Assembly: GCA_965199055.1 (NCBI GenBank)
Contig: CBDAQR010000003.1
Span: 1,364,001 to 1,428,000 of the forward strand
DNA: 64,000 bases
Direction of reading: 5' to 3'
Source of the DNA: CBDAQR01 sp965199055
Lineage (GTDB): Bacteria > Pseudomonadota > Gammaproteobacteria > Pseudomonadales > Halieaceae
Shown here: positions 8,664 through 18,043 of the stretch, one piece after another
Layout: each line of letters opens with the position of its first letter
Numbering within the stretch: the stretch's first letter is position 1
Notes under the pieces: model-generated
Seen by the model: only the letters and a program-made list of their open reading frames with translations
Told to the model about the DNA's origin: nothing
The model's database searches: none
Position numbers and translations under genes: made by a program

Positions 8664-9950
8664 ATGCCATACAGAGCCCACCAATTAGTCAATGACGACG
8701 CCTCGCTGGTTAGCCGTCGCTGCTGGAGCGACGAATCCGTTTATGCATTGGAGAAGAACGGCATCTTCGGAAAAGCCTGGTTGTTTCTGGGCCATGAATC
8801 CCAGATACCGAACCCGGGCGACTTTGTTCAGGCCTACATGTGCGAAACCCCCATTATCCTGGCCCGCGGCGAGGACAAGCAAGTACATGCCAGCATCAAC
8901 AGCTGCACGCACCGCGGCCTACCCGTATGCCGAGCTGATCATGGCAACACCAGGCGCTTTGTCTGCCCCTATCACAACTGGTCTTACAAAGTGGACGGCG
9001 AACTGGCTGCAATACCCCAGGAGCGCCAGGTAGAGCGCCAGCCCGATAAGAGTCAGTTGGGGCTCAAGAAAGTACCGCGGGTAGAGTCCTGGAACGGAAT
9101 GGTATTCGGTAGCTTTGACGAATCTATCGTTTCCCTGGAGGAATACCTGGGTGACATGCGCTTTTACCTGGACGCATTCCTGCAGCGTTTTCCCGGTGGC
9201 ATCGAGTTCATGGGGGCACCCCACCGCTGGGTCATCAACGCCAACTGGAAGCTGCCCATGGAAAATCAACTGGGTGACGTGAATCACGGCCCTTTTCTGC
9301 ATGCCGCCGTGATTCCGCCAGAGGCTAACGAGGAAATCAATGCGCACGGCTATTCGGTAGTACCACAACCTGGACACGGCGCTACCTTTCGCTTGATGCC
9401 GACCGACAGCCCGGTCGAGAGCGTGGCCTGGGGTTTTGAAACGATCGCAGGACAACTCGGTGGCGACGAGTTGCAGGAGTACCTCCGCGACATACAGGCC
9501 CAGGCGGCTGAGCGAGTCGGCCCTATTCGCGCGCGCATGAAAGGCCTCACCTTTGGCGTTTATCCCAATCTCTCTTTCCTTTGGTCCAATGCGTCTTTCA
9601 AGGTGTCGCACCCCCGCGGCCCGGGCAAGGTGGAGTACTGGTCCTGGTCGGTGGTTCCCGCCGATGCGCCCGATCACCTGAAAAAACTGATGCGCGCGAA
9701 CTACAGCTCATTCTTTGGGCCTGGCGGCATCCTCGAACAGGAAGACTCTGAGAGCTGGATGCAACAATACCTGGGCGCCAATATCGACTTTGCCGATGAC
9801 CGCCCCTTCTACTACGGACTGGGGCTAGGCGAAGAAAAATCGCACCCGGAACTGCCTGGGCTGGTCAGCAGCACCGCCAACGAATACTACGCGCGCGCCT
9901 TCTTCTTGCGCTGGCGCGACGCGATTGCCGCAGCAGAGGAGGCAGCATGA
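8664..9950 (+). CDS. Rieske non-heme iron oxygenase, large (alpha) subunit
   Basis: The 428-residue protein has the Rieske [2Fe-2S] ligands Cys81-x-His83 and Cys101-x2-His104 (CTHRG and CPYHNWSY). The mononuclear iron site is D205-x2-H208-x4-H213 in GDVNHGPFLH. With the small subunit next door, this is an aromatic-ring-hydroxylating oxygenase that inserts O2 into a ring, supplied with electrons by a reductase/ferredoxin not seen here. ATG 8664 is preceded by AT-rich promoter sequence. Substrate is unknown. Confidence 0.93.
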   Translation: MPYRAHQLVNDDASLVSRRCWSDESVYALEKNGIFGKAWLFLGHESQIPNPGDFVQAYMCETPIILARGEDKQVHASINSCTHRGLPVCRADHGNTRRFVCPYHNWSYKVDGELAAIPQERQVERQPDKSQLGLKKVPRVESWNGMVFGSFDESIVSLEEYLGDMRFYLDAFLQRFPGGIEFMGAPHRWVINANWKLPMENQLGDVNHGPFLHAAVIPPEANEEINAHGYSVVPQPGHGATFRLMPTDSPVESVAWGFETIAGQLGGDELQEYLRDIQAQAAERVGPIRARMKGLTFGVYPNLSFLWSNASFKVSHPRGPGKVEYWSWSVVPADAPDHLKKLMRANYSSFFGPGGILEQEDSESWMQQYLGANIDFADDRPFYYGLGLGEEKSHPELPGLVSSTANEYYARAFFLRWRDAIAAAEEAA

Positions 9951-10495
9951 ACACGGTAAGCCCGCAACTGCAGCTAGCGGTGGAACAGTGGTACTACCGC
10001 GAAGCACGACTACTGGACAACCGGCAATACCAGATCTGGCTGGGACTGTGCTGTGAAGACATTTCCTACTCAATGCCCGCTCGCACTAATCCGCTGGTCA
10101 ACAATCGGGAGCAAGGCAACGAATGCATGATTAGCGTGGAACGCGAACTCGAGGGCCTGGACTCAGATGGCTGCCCCATTCGTGACGAAAATATCGCCTA
10201 CCTGTTTTTACGCGTCGAACGCAGCTTCAAAATGAATGCCTGGGCCGAGAACCCACCGGCGCGCACTCGGCGCATCATCGGTAATATCGAAATACACGCA
10301 CAGGAGAGAGATGAGTTGTCGACCTACAACAATTTCCAGCTGTTCTACAGCCGGCCCGGCTCCCCCGACTTCATTTACGCGGGCCAGCGCCGCGACACCT
10401 TGCGGCAGGTCGACGGCGATTACAAGATCGCGCGTCGGGAGATCGTGATGGACATGGCCGACATCAATGTGCCGACCCTGGGGCTGTTTCTATAA
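9947..10495 (+). CDS. Aromatic-ring-hydroxylating dioxygenase, small (beta) subunit
   Basis: The 182-residue product has the cone-shaped NTF2-like fold of beta subunits: AVEQWYYREARLLDNRQYQIWLGL near the N-terminus (recognisable by EARLLD), and ARREIVMDMADI near the C-terminus. It stabilises the alpha3beta3 oxygenase. Start and alpha-subunit stop overlap in ATGA, so the two are translationally coupled. Confidence 0.9.
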   Translation: MNTVSPQLQLAVEQWYYREARLLDNRQYQIWLGLCCEDISYSMPARTNPLVNNREQGNECMISVERELEGLDSDGCPIRDENIAYLFLRVERSFKMNAWAENPPARTRRIIGNIEIHAQERDELSTYNNFQLFYSRPGSPDFIYAGQRRDTLRQVDGDYKIARREIVMDMADINVPTLGLFL

Positions 10496-10497
10496 CC

Positions 10498-10857
10498 CTA
10501 GAGAATCAAACCGCTGAGAAACAAGAAGGCCATACTGGCGTCCACGACAATGCCGGGCACCGAGTGCTGCAGACTGGTTTTATCGGCCCACATGGAATAG
10601 AAGCGGGCCAGCAAGCCAAACAGCCAGGCGACGCCCAGGGTCATATAGATCACCGGTTCATTTAGCAGCAGCGCCATCAACCCACCGCCCAGGTGCAGGC
10701 CACCAAATACCACCCGCGCTTCCGACAACGCCATCGGACTGCCTAACGTAATTTGCTGACCATCGGTGATCAGTTGCGGCCTAAAAAAACCGACGAGACC
10801 CAACAGAACTGTCAATATGGCACCGACCCGCGGCAGCCACTCTACAAGCGTTTCCAT
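10498..10857 (-). CDS. DUF4345-like small membrane protein
   Basis: A 119-residue protein with about four hydrophobic segments (roughly residues 9-27, 50-66, 70-88, 100-118), as in the DUF4345 family. Start ATG 10857 has GAGGAT upstream. It is convergent with the Rieske operon, two bases after its stop, and nearly abuts the divergent LLM gene. Function is unknown. Confidence 0.7.
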   Translation of the reverse strand: METLVEWLPRVGAILTVLLGLVGFFRPQLITDGQQITLGSPMALSEARVVFGGLHLGGGLMALLLNEPVIYMTLGVAWLFGLLARFYSMWADKTSLQHSVPGIVVDASMAFLFLSGLIL

Positions 10858-10915
10858 TTATTATTTATCCTCGATTGCCGTTAGACTCAGCCTACCAACC
10901 GCGGGAAGAAATTGC

Positions 10916-11896
10916 ATGGAACTGTGTCTTACCTACGACCTACGGGCGCCGGAATTCGGCGCCCAGCGCAATAAGTTATACGCCGCCGCGCTGGATCAGG
11001 TCAGCTGGGCCGACGACCTGGGCTTTGATGTCGTTGGTCTGGGCGAGCATCACGGCAGCGACGACGGTTATAACCCTTCTCCACTCATTCTGGCCAGCGC
11101 CATGGCAGCGCGAAGCCAGTCCATCAAACTGAGAACGTCAGTGGTACTGGCACCACTCTACGATTTACCCAAACTCGCCGAAGACGCCGCCGTTACCCAA
11201 ACCATCAGCAATGGCCGCCTGCTACTGGGAATCGGTGCAGGTTATCGGCCTACGGAATTCGAAACCTTTGGGCGCTCGCTGAAGGACCGCTGGCGCATGA
11301 TGGGCGAGACCTGCGAGTTCCTGCGCCTGGCCTGGTCGGGACAGCCATTCGAATGGCAGGGCCGTACCTGCCATATCACCCCGAGACCAGAGCCGGTGCC
11401 CCCGCCGATCCTACTGGGAGGCAGCTCCCCTGCCGCCGCCCGCCGCGCAGCCCATATTGCGGATGACTGGTTTCCGCCCCTGGATGCCAGGCTATGGCAA
11501 CCCTATCGTGACGAGTGCCTTACCATCGGTAAAACGGATCCAGGCCCGTATCCTAGCCACGGCCCAATCTTTCTCTGGGTATCCGACGATCCCGATCGGG
11601 ACTGGGAGTGGATCTTTCCGCATGTCTGTCACCAGCTTGAATCGTACGGTGCCTGGACCCGGGAGGCATTTGGAGAAGCTGCAGGACCCTATGCGGGGAA
11701 CTTTACTGCTGAGACTGTGCGAGAGAGCGATGCCTACCGAGTAGTGACACCAGAACAAGCTATCGAGCTTGCCGAGGGTTTGGGCGATAACAGCGTTCTC
11801 TTCCTCAACCCCTTATTGGCAGGTATCGAGCCGGACAAGTCCTGGTCCATGTTGCGACTGTTTGAAGAACGGGTGCTGCCCTACCTGCCGCGCTGA
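10916..11896 (+). CDS. LLM-class flavin-dependent oxidoreductase
   Basis: A 326-residue bacterial-luciferase-like protein. FDVVGLGEHHGSDDG carries the conserved EHH, and GRLLLGIGAGYRPTEF is the phosphate-binding region. ATG 10916 is chosen because family similarity begins at MELCLTYDLR; an earlier in-frame start runs through the divergent membrane gene. It likely acts as an FMN- or F420-dependent monooxygenase or dehydrogenase on a small hydrophobic substrate. Confidence 0.85.
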   Translation: MELCLTYDLRAPEFGAQRNKLYAAALDQVSWADDLGFDVVGLGEHHGSDDGYNPSPLILASAMAARSQSIKLRTSVVLAPLYDLPKLAEDAAVTQTISNGRLLLGIGAGYRPTEFETFGRSLKDRWRMMGETCEFLRLAWSGQPFEWQGRTCHITPRPEPVPPPILLGGSSPAAARRAAHIADDWFPPLDARLWQPYRDECLTIGKTDPGPYPSHGPIFLWVSDDPDRDWEWIFPHVCHQLESYGAWTREAFGEAAGPYAGNFTAETVRESDAYRVVTPEQAIELAEGLGDNSVLFLNPLLAGIEPDKSWSMLRLFEERVLPYLPR

Positions 11897-11912
11897 GACC
11901 CAGCGCGGCAGG
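11884..11912 (+). terminator. Perfect 12-bp hairpin over the LLM stop codon
   Basis: CCTGCCGCGCTG (11884-11895) and CAGCGCGGCAGG (11901-11912) pair perfectly around a five-base loop. There is no U-run after it, so it may be a weak terminator or an RNA-stabilising 3' end. Confidence 0.45.
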
Positions 11913-12089
11913 CATTTGCAGGGGCAGTGAGGGGCGGCGCGGCCACGTCATATTCACCAAATTTATACCGAAAATACGGTTTGCTAGCTGTGTTATCTAA
12001 CCTGCGACTCGTCTATTATTAGCGTCATAAGAATCGCGATCACACGTTATGGTCGCTACTAATAATCATAAAACACAAGAGGAAACCGC

Positions 12090-14588
12090 ATGTCTCCCAC
12101 CCTGAGAAAGTCCCCTATTGTGGCGGCCTTGGCCTTAGCTGTTTGTGCGCCGACGTCGTTTGCCCAATTGCAGCTCGAAGAGGTGATCGTTACCGCCCAG
12201 AAACGGGCTGAGAGTCTGCAAGACGTACCGATTTCTGTGTCTGCCTTACAAGGCGACAAAATTAGCGATGCTGGCATACCCAATATGGCGGCACTGGCCG
12301 ACTACGTACCCAACCTGTTCATCTCCGATGCACCGGTAAGTACCAATATCTATATGCGCGGCATGGGCTCCAGTAACAACCAGGCCTTTGAGCAGTCGGT
12401 TGGTATGTATATCGACGGCATCTACATGGGTCGCGGACGCCAGTACCGGGCGCCATTTATGGATATCGAGCGGGTGGAAGTCCTGCGCGGCCCGCAGGGC
12501 ATTCTGTTTGGCAAGAACACGGTTGCCGGTGCGGTGAGCGTGATTACAGCATCACCCAGCCTGGATGACCCACTGAACGGCAACATCGCACTGTCTTACG
12601 AGGACAATGACGGCATCATTGGCGAGGGTGTGTTGAGCGGGGCGATTACCGATAACTTCGCCCTGCGCGGCGCCTTTAAGTATCGCGAAACTGACGGTTA
12701 TACAGAGAACACCTTCCTGGATACCGATGAGCCGGAAATCGAAGAGACGGTGTATCGCCTCACGGCGGTGTGGGAACCGAACGAAAATATGGATCTGACA
12801 TTGAAGTACAGTTACTCAGATCTGGAACGCGAAGGGGCCGCTTCGGGTGTAACCACGTACCTGACGCCGGCACAAAGGGCTGAACTCATCCCGAACGCGG
12901 GTGCCTTTACTCAGGCGGCTTACGCCATTAACGATGTGTTCTACCCTAACTTCAGTGACGACGTTCGCGAGGAGTTTACCTATTCCAAAGACAACAACTA
13001 CGGCACCAACGGCAAGGTAGATGGTGTGTCGGTAGGCGAGTATCAGGAATCCAGCGATAACGATACCGACAACTGGGCCCTGAACTTCAACTACTACATG
13101 GGCGAATACACGATCACGTCTGTGACGGGCTGGTCTGAATACAGCTATACCGATGGTTGTGACTGTGACTGGCTGCCCCTGCAGTTCATCTCCCGGGACG
13201 ACGACCAGGATTTCGAGCAGTTCAGCCAGGAAATCCGCCTTGCCTCACCCACGGGCGGCTTCTTCGAGTACATCGCGGGCGCCTACTACGAGGAGAGCAC
13301 CCTGGAGTTCGATCGCTTCGTCACTATCGACGGTGCCATCGGTGGGCTTCTGGAGCCCGTACTCGGCATTCCCAACCTGGCCTTTGCACTTAGCGGCGGT
13401 CAGTACAACGCCAACCAGCAACGCCGGAATCACCACTACGAGTTGGATTCCGACTCCTGGGCGATCTTCGGTCAGGGTACCTTTAACCTGCGTGACGACC
13501 TGCGCCTGACACTGGGTATCCGCTACACCGAAGAGACCAAGGACGTGGAGAGCACCCAATTCCTGTCCGATGACATTACTGGCCTCGATGTTCCGAGCGA
13601 TGAATTCTGGTTGGGCCAGATTTACGGCACCACCTTCGATACCTATCGCTATGCCTATAAGGAAGACCGGGACACGGATGACCTGCTGCCGCAGGTTAAC
13701 CTGCAGTGGGATATCACCGATAACTCCATGCTCTACGCCTCCTACTCTGAAGGCTTCAAATCCGGCGGTTTCACGGGCGCTGACGACGGTGCACCTGGTG
13801 ATTTGCAAACGCAGACTTACCCCTGCTCACCGGACGAGCCCTGGTTCGACTGCTATGATCCGACCAACCCACCGGATGATTTCGAGTTTGAAGATGAAGA
13901 AGTAACGGCCTACGAAATTGGCGGCAAGCACACCCTGCTGGAAGGCGCCATGACCCTGAACTGGGCGGCCTTCTATACCGAGTACGACAACTTGCAGACC
14001 TCTATCTTCAAGGGTATTAGCTTTGGTGTGACCAATGCGGCTGAGGTAACCGTGCAGGGTTTCGAGTTCGACATGCTCTGGCAAGCCACAGAAGGCCTGC
14101 GCGTTGGCCTGAATGGTGCCTGGCTCGATTCCGAGTATGACTCTTATCCCACCGCACCCTGTACATCGTTGCAGCTGGACGCAGACCCACTCTGCGGCCA
14201 GGAAGGTGGCACAACCGTCAATGACGTGACCGGTGAGAATACGACCTTCGCACCAGAGTACTCGGCCAGCCTGTTCTGGGACTATAGCTACCTGTTCGGT
14301 AATGGCATGGAGTTCTTTGCCGGTGGCGAATTCAACTACAGCGACGAGTTTGACACCCAGGGCGACCTGGATCCGAACGATGTCACCGACGACTATACGA
14401 AAATCAACCTGCGTGCAGGCATCCGCAGTGCCGATGAGCGCTGGGAGCTGATGGTCTACGGCCGCAACATCACGGACGAAGAAGTATATGTCTACGGCTT
14501 CGACGTACCGCTGCTGTCTGGATCGCACGCTGCCATGATCGACGAGGGTGAAGTCTGGGGTGGTCGCATCCGCTACAGCTTCAACTAA
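12090..14588 (+). CDS. TonB-dependent receptor
   Basis: An 832-residue outer-membrane receptor. The signal peptide ends near ASFAQ-like residues 23-26 (PTSFAQ). A TonB box follows at EEVIVTAQKR (about 31-40), then the plug domain with LADYVPNLFI, YMRGMGS and VEVLRGPQGILFGKNTVAGA. The long beta-barrel ends in an aromatic residue pattern (IRYSFN). Related receptors import organic substrates or siderophores through TonB/ExbBD energy. Next to oxygenase and LLM genes, uptake of the catabolic substrate is a reasonable inference. AAGAGGAAA precedes the start. Confidence 0.93.
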   Translation: MSPTLRKSPIVAALALAVCAPTSFAQLQLEEVIVTAQKRAESLQDVPISVSALQGDKISDAGIPNMAALADYVPNLFISDAPVSTNIYMRGMGSSNNQAFEQSVGMYIDGIYMGRGRQYRAPFMDIERVEVLRGPQGILFGKNTVAGAVSVITASPSLDDPLNGNIALSYEDNDGIIGEGVLSGAITDNFALRGAFKYRETDGYTENTFLDTDEPEIEETVYRLTAVWEPNENMDLTLKYSYSDLEREGAASGVTTYLTPAQRAELIPNAGAFTQAAYAINDVFYPNFSDDVREEFTYSKDNNYGTNGKVDGVSVGEYQESSDNDTDNWALNFNYYMGEYTITSVTGWSEYSYTDGCDCDWLPLQFISRDDDQDFEQFSQEIRLASPTGGFFEYIAGAYYEESTLEFDRFVTIDGAIGGLLEPVLGIPNLAFALSGGQYNANQQRRNHHYELDSDSWAIFGQGTFNLRDDLRLTLGIRYTEETKDVESTQFLSDDITGLDVPSDEFWLGQIYGTTFDTYRYAYKEDRDTDDLLPQVNLQWDITDNSMLYASYSEGFKSGGFTGADDGAPGDLQTQTYPCSPDEPWFDCYDPTNPPDDFEFEDEEVTAYEIGGKHTLLEGAMTLNWAAFYTEYDNLQTSIFKGISFGVTNAAEVTVQGFEFDMLWQATEGLRVGLNGAWLDSEYDSYPTAPCTSLQLDADPLCGQEGGTTVNDVTGENTTFAPEYSASLFWDYSYLFGNGMEFFAGGEFNYSDEFDTQGDLDPNDVTDDYTKINLRAGIRSADERWELMVYGRNITDEEVYVYGFDVPLLSGSHAAMIDEGEVWGGRIRYSFN

Positions 14589-14606
14589 GCACTCACGGCT
14601 CTGAGG

Positions 14607-14636
14607 AAGCCCGCCTTGAAAGAGGCGGGCTTTTTT
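14607..14636 (+). terminator. Rho-independent terminator after TonB receptor
   Basis: GCCCGCCT (14609-14616) pairs with AGGCGGGC (14623-14630), extended by the AA/TT pair, and is followed by six T (14631-14636). It sits 19 bases after the receptor stop. Confidence 0.9.
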
Positions 14637-14649
14637 GTGCCTGCGCCCG

Positions 14650-15318
14650 TTATCCCTGAGTAAGCGCCGGCCCGTCGAAGCGGTCACGCACCACAAACTC
14701 TTCGACCGACTTTCGCTTCAGTTTAGTGAGTTGCTTCACCGGCTTGCCCATAGGCACCACCGCAGCGATCGCCCAATGCTCCGGGATGTCGAGCAAAGTC
14801 TTAAGCTCCGGTTCCACCGCCAAACTAATGGTGGTAAATGTGCCCCCAAAGCCGCGCTCGCGGGCACCCAGCAAGATATTCCAGACCAGAGGGTAGATAG
14901 AGGCACCAACGGCCAGGCTAATACGATCCAATTCATTATCGAGAGCGGCGACGGAGGCCAAATCGACACACACCACCAACACCACGGGTGCGTGGCGTAT
15001 GTGATCGGTCAACAAGGGCATCGGCTCTACCGCGGCGATCTCTTCGGCAGTCAACGCAGTGGGGTTGATCGGATTGTAGGGAGTTTCACCCGCCATAGAC
15101 TGCGCGGTGTAACGCTGCGCTGTGGGCAAACTGAGGTCGGCGATCTGCCCCTGCAGATCGGGATCCCGTAGCACGATAATACGACCCGCCTGACGATTGC
15201 CGCCGCTGGGTGCAAAACGGGCATTGTCGATCAGCTCATAGAGTACCGAATCCGGTAATGGATCATCAGTGTATTCACGGGCCGCAAAGGTGGTCCGCAT
15301 AACGTCGCGCAATTCCAC
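14650..15318 (-). CDS. Nitroreductase-family protein
   Basis: A 222-residue FMN-binding nitroreductase-like protein. RDVMRTTFAAREYTDDPLP carries the N-terminal Arg region, and FAPSGGNRQ is the flavin-phosphate loop. Members reduce nitro groups, quinones or enones with NAD(P)H. The frame starts at GTG 15318, with an internal ATG at 15300 as alternative. The putative GGAG ribosome site of GTG 15318 lies inside a perfect hairpin (see 15324-15350). It converges on the TonB receptor terminator. Confidence 0.83.
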   Translation of the reverse strand: MELRDVMRTTFAAREYTDDPLPDSVLYELIDNARFAPSGGNRQAGRIIVLRDPDLQGQIADLSLPTAQRYTAQSMAGETPYNPINPTALTAEEIAAVEPMPLLTDHIRHAPVVLVVCVDLASVAALDNELDRISLAVGASIYPLVWNILLGARERGFGGTFTTISLAVEPELKTLLDIPEHWAIAAVVPMGKPVKQLTKLKRKSVEEFVVRDRFDGPALTQG

Positions 15319-15323
15319 GGGAA

Positions 15324-15350
15324 GCTCTCCAGGTTGAAATCCTGGAGAGC
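15324..15350 (-). promoter_or_regulatory. Perfect 10-bp hairpin enclosing the nitroreductase ribosome-binding site
   Basis: GCTCTCCAGG and CCTGGAGAGC pair perfectly around seven bases. On the transcript the 3' arm contains GGAGAG, placed six bases before GTG 15318. Folding would hide the ribosome site. Confidence 0.5.
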
Positions 15351-15424
15351 ACCTTAAACGCTTGGGAAGTTTGGGTCGAGCCCGGAACGGGCTCGTTGGA
15401 CTCGATTAGAGCCTGACCAGGGGC

Positions 15425-15775
15425 TTACTTTGGCTTGGCTTTGAACTCAGCGAGCTCTTCGCTCCATTCGGTAGCCAGTCTTTCCTGAATGTCGACTATT
15501 CCATTGTGGCGCTCAACCGCTGCCTCACGCTTGTCGGCAGGATACTCTTGCCCAGCTGCCTCGGCAGCGGATTCCGCAGCCATCTCTTCGCCTTTGAGGC
15601 ACTCCAGGTACGCGTTCGAGTCCGTCATATAGCCCTTCAGGCCTTGCATGCCGGCAATCATTTCTTGCTCGGTAGAAGTACCCCCATCAGGAATAGTGGG
15701 CGCCTGAGGTTCAGCACACTCTGCCAGAGAATATGAAGACCACATCAATACCAGGGGAACCAGGAGAAACCGCAT
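15425..15775 (-). CDS. Small secreted protein of unknown function
   Basis: A 116-residue protein with a clean signal peptide (hydrophobic MRFLLVPLVLMWSSYS, cleavage likely after SLAEC or just before). A mostly charged helical region rich in Glu, Ala and Lys follows. The two Cys (about 20 and 60) could form a periplasmic disulfide. I do not recognise a named family. It lies between the nitroreductase and aminotransferase genes on the same strand. Confidence 0.72.
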   Translation of the reverse strand: MRFLLVPLVLMWSSYSLAECAEPQAPTIPDGGTSTEQEMIAGMQGLKGYMTDSNAYLECLKGEEMAAESAAEAAGQEYPADKREAAVERHNGIVDIQERLATEWSEELAEFKAKPK

Positions 15776-15801
15776 CGTTACACCTCTTTATTATTGGTAG
15801 C

Positions 15802-17421
15802 TCAGCCGGGGACATTACCAGCTTCCACTGGCAATGCCAATGACTGCACCCCGGGCAGGTAGAACCAGCGCAGCGCCTCGGCGCGGCTATCGAGACTCAG
15901 TACTTCTTCCGCGGCCACCGCAGCCTCGGCGAGCAGACAACCTCGCGCCAGTTCAAGGTAGTCGGATAGAGACTGATCCGCCCTGGGCAAGTACTCAGCT
16001 GGCCCACCCGTCGGATCAAAATCAGCCAGTGAAACGGGTAGCGTCGTTCGCTTACCCCGGTAAGCCCAGGTGCCGGAACTATGATCGTACTGGTACTCAG
16101 GCAGCAGCTTCCAGCCATGTTCTGCGATCAGCTCAATTGCCTGCAGGAGATAATTGAAACTGTCTTCATCGAGAAAATAGTTGAAGTTAAGACGCACCCA
16201 ACCCGGGCGCAACACTGCATTACCGCGGGCGATTTCAGCATCCAGAGCTCGACTCTGCTGGGCATCGATTCCCAACAAACTGTGCCCGTAAGGCCCCGCA
16301 CAGGAGCATCCTCCGCGCGCCTGAATGCCAAACAAATCATTGAGCAAAGCAACGACGAACGCATAGTGCAATGGCTCGCCCTTGTGCAACAATTGCAACG
16401 ACATAATCGAAAGCCGTGGCAGATCGGTATTACCCAGCAGCTTGATGTTGTCATTCGAACGCCACCGAGCCAATGCGCGTGTGACAAAATCGGCCTCCGC
16501 CGCCTCAATAACATCGGTACCCACCGCCTGCTGCAGTTCGAAAACCAGCCCGGCGCGAATAGACTCCACAATGCCCGGGGTTCCGCCCTCCTCGCGACGC
16601 TCCACGTCATCCAAATAATGATGAAAATCCGGACCCACAAATGACACCGTGCCGCCGCCCGGTAATGCCGGCACTGGGTTGGAGAGCAGGTTCTTGCGCA
16701 CGACCAACAGGCCGGGCGTACCCGGGCCACCGAGAAACTTGTGCGGCGAGATAAACACAGCATCCTTGTCCGCGACATCGATGCCCACATAGGGTGCCGC
16801 CGCCGCGTAATCCCAGAACACCGCGCCGCCATGGGCATGCACGAGCTCCCCGATCACCCGGGTATCTGTTTTTAGTCCCGTAACATTGGACGCCGCGGAG
16901 AAGCTCGCAAATATTTTCGCCTTACCCTTCCAGGCTGCCAACTTGTCTTCGAGCACCTCCAGGTCCATAGCCCCATCTTCGCCAAGCGGGATCACTTCTA
17001 ACTGCACACCGCTCTCACGCCAAGGCAATTCGTTAGAGTGATGCTCGTAAGGGCCGATGAACACGACCACGGGTTCATCCGGGTGTTGCCGCAAGTCCAG
17101 CAGGTCGATCAACTTGTTGATGGCTGCCGTCGCACCCGTACCGCAGAAGATCACGGCGTGCTCATCACCCGCATTCAGTGCCCGCCTGATCGATTGGCGC
17201 GCCTCCTCACGCAGCGCGCCTGTCTGGCGGCCGCTGAGTGAGCTTTCGCTATGGGTGTTAGCGTAGAACGGCAATACCCGCTGCTCGATAAATGCTTCAA
17301 TGGGCGCATAGGCACGACCGGACGCGGTGTAATCAGCGTAGATCAGGGGCTTCTCGCCGAATGGGGTTTGCAGCGATACGCGCTCCCCGACTACCTGCTG
17401 CCTGACGGTGTCCAAATTCAT
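15802..17421 (-). CDS. Class V aminotransferase / cysteine-desulfurase-like PLP enzyme
   Basis: A 539-residue fold-type I PLP protein. The N-terminal part contains YADYTASGRAYAPIE and FCGTGATAAINKL, and the PLP lysine lies in VFISPHKFLGGPGTPG. RGGCSCAGPYGH resembles the cysteine-bearing loop of NifS/SufS-like enzymes. About 130 extra residues at the C-terminus exceed the usual length of about 400. ATG 17421 is preferred over an upstream start because similarity begins at QTPFGEKPLIYADYTASG. It is divergent from an Lrp-family regulator, so an amino acid or thiol substrate sensed by that regulator is likely. Confidence 0.82.
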   Translation of the reverse strand: MNLDTVRQQVVGERVSLQTPFGEKPLIYADYTASGRAYAPIEAFIEQRVLPFYANTHSESSLSGRQTGALREEARQSIRRALNAGDEHAVIFCGTGATAAINKLIDLLDLRQHPDEPVVVFIGPYEHHSNELPWRESGVQLEVIPLGEDGAMDLEVLEDKLAAWKGKAKIFASFSAASNVTGLKTDTRVIGELVHAHGGAVFWDYAAAAPYVGIDVADKDAVFISPHKFLGGPGTPGLLVVRKNLLSNPVPALPGGGTVSFVGPDFHHYLDDVERREEGGTPGIVESIRAGLVFELQQAVGTDVIEAAEADFVTRALARWRSNDNIKLLGNTDLPRLSIMSLQLLHKGEPLHYAFVVALLNDLFGIQARGGCSCAGPYGHSLLGIDAQQSRALDAEIARGNAVLRPGWVRLNFNYFLDEDSFNYLLQAIELIAEHGWKLLPEYQYDHSSGTWAYRGKRTTLPVSLADFDPTGGPAEYLPRADQSLSDYLELARGCLLAEAAVAAEEVLSLDSRAEALRWFYLPGVQSLALPVEAGNVPG

Positions 17422-17517
17422 TGTGCTAACCCTGAAGTGACGAAGAATTGCGGTGCATTGTATAAGGTGCAGATAGAAACATTGTTGCTTTTCGTAGCGC
17501 ATATATTCACTTAATTA

Positions 17518-17529
17518 AAACGATCGTTT
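17518..17529. promoter_or_regulatory. Candidate Lrp-type operator (12-bp perfect palindrome)
   Basis: AAACGATCGTTT is a perfect palindrome in the AT-rich gap between the divergent aminotransferase and Lrp-family genes. Placement suits autoregulation and control of the neighbour. This is inferred from position only. Confidence 0.45.
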
Positions 17530-17572
17530 ACAATTAGTCTTATTCAACGAAATATATGTCTATACTTGTCGA

Positions 17573-18040
17573 ATGGATCAGTACGACCAGAAAATCCTCG
17601 CGCTCATGCAAGAGGACGCAACCCTGTCCGCAGGGGAGATAGCCGACCGGGTAGCGTTATCGAAGACCGCTTGCTGGCGACGCATTCAAAAACTGGAAGA
17701 AGCCGGTGTCATTCGCGGCCGTGTGGCCCTGTTGGACCCCCAATCATTGAATCTGGGACTGACGGTGTATATCTCGGTGCGAACCAATCAACACAACGAT
17801 GCCTGGGCCGCGCGCTTCGGCGAGGTGATTAGCTCCATTGAAGAGGTGCTCGAGGCCTACCGCATGAGTGGCGATCTCGACTACCTGCTGAAAGCCGTAG
17901 TCGAGGATATGGCGGGCTACGACCGACTGTATAAGAAACTCATCGCGGCAAACTTGTTTGACGTGAGCTCCAGCTTTGTTATGGAAACTATGAAGCAGAC
18001 GACCGTACTGCCCCTGGACCGCATCACCGCGGCGAACTGA
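17573..18040 (+). CDS. Lrp/AsnC-family transcriptional regulator
   Basis: A 155-residue protein. The N-terminal HTH runs from DQYDQKILALMQEDATLS through LSKTACWRRIQKLEEAGVI (residues about 2-50), and the C-terminal RAM/ligand domain contains MSGDLDYLLKAVVEDM. Such regulators sense amino acids and usually control the divergent gene, here the PLP enzyme. ATG 17573 gives the canonical length. Confidence 0.9.
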   Translation: MDQYDQKILALMQEDATLSAGEIADRVALSKTACWRRIQKLEEAGVIRGRVALLDPQSLNLGLTVYISVRTNQHNDAWAARFGEVISSIEEVLEAYRMSGDLDYLLKAVVEDMAGYDRLYKKLIAANLFDVSSSFVMETMKQTTVLPLDRITAAN

Positions 18041-18043
18041 ACG

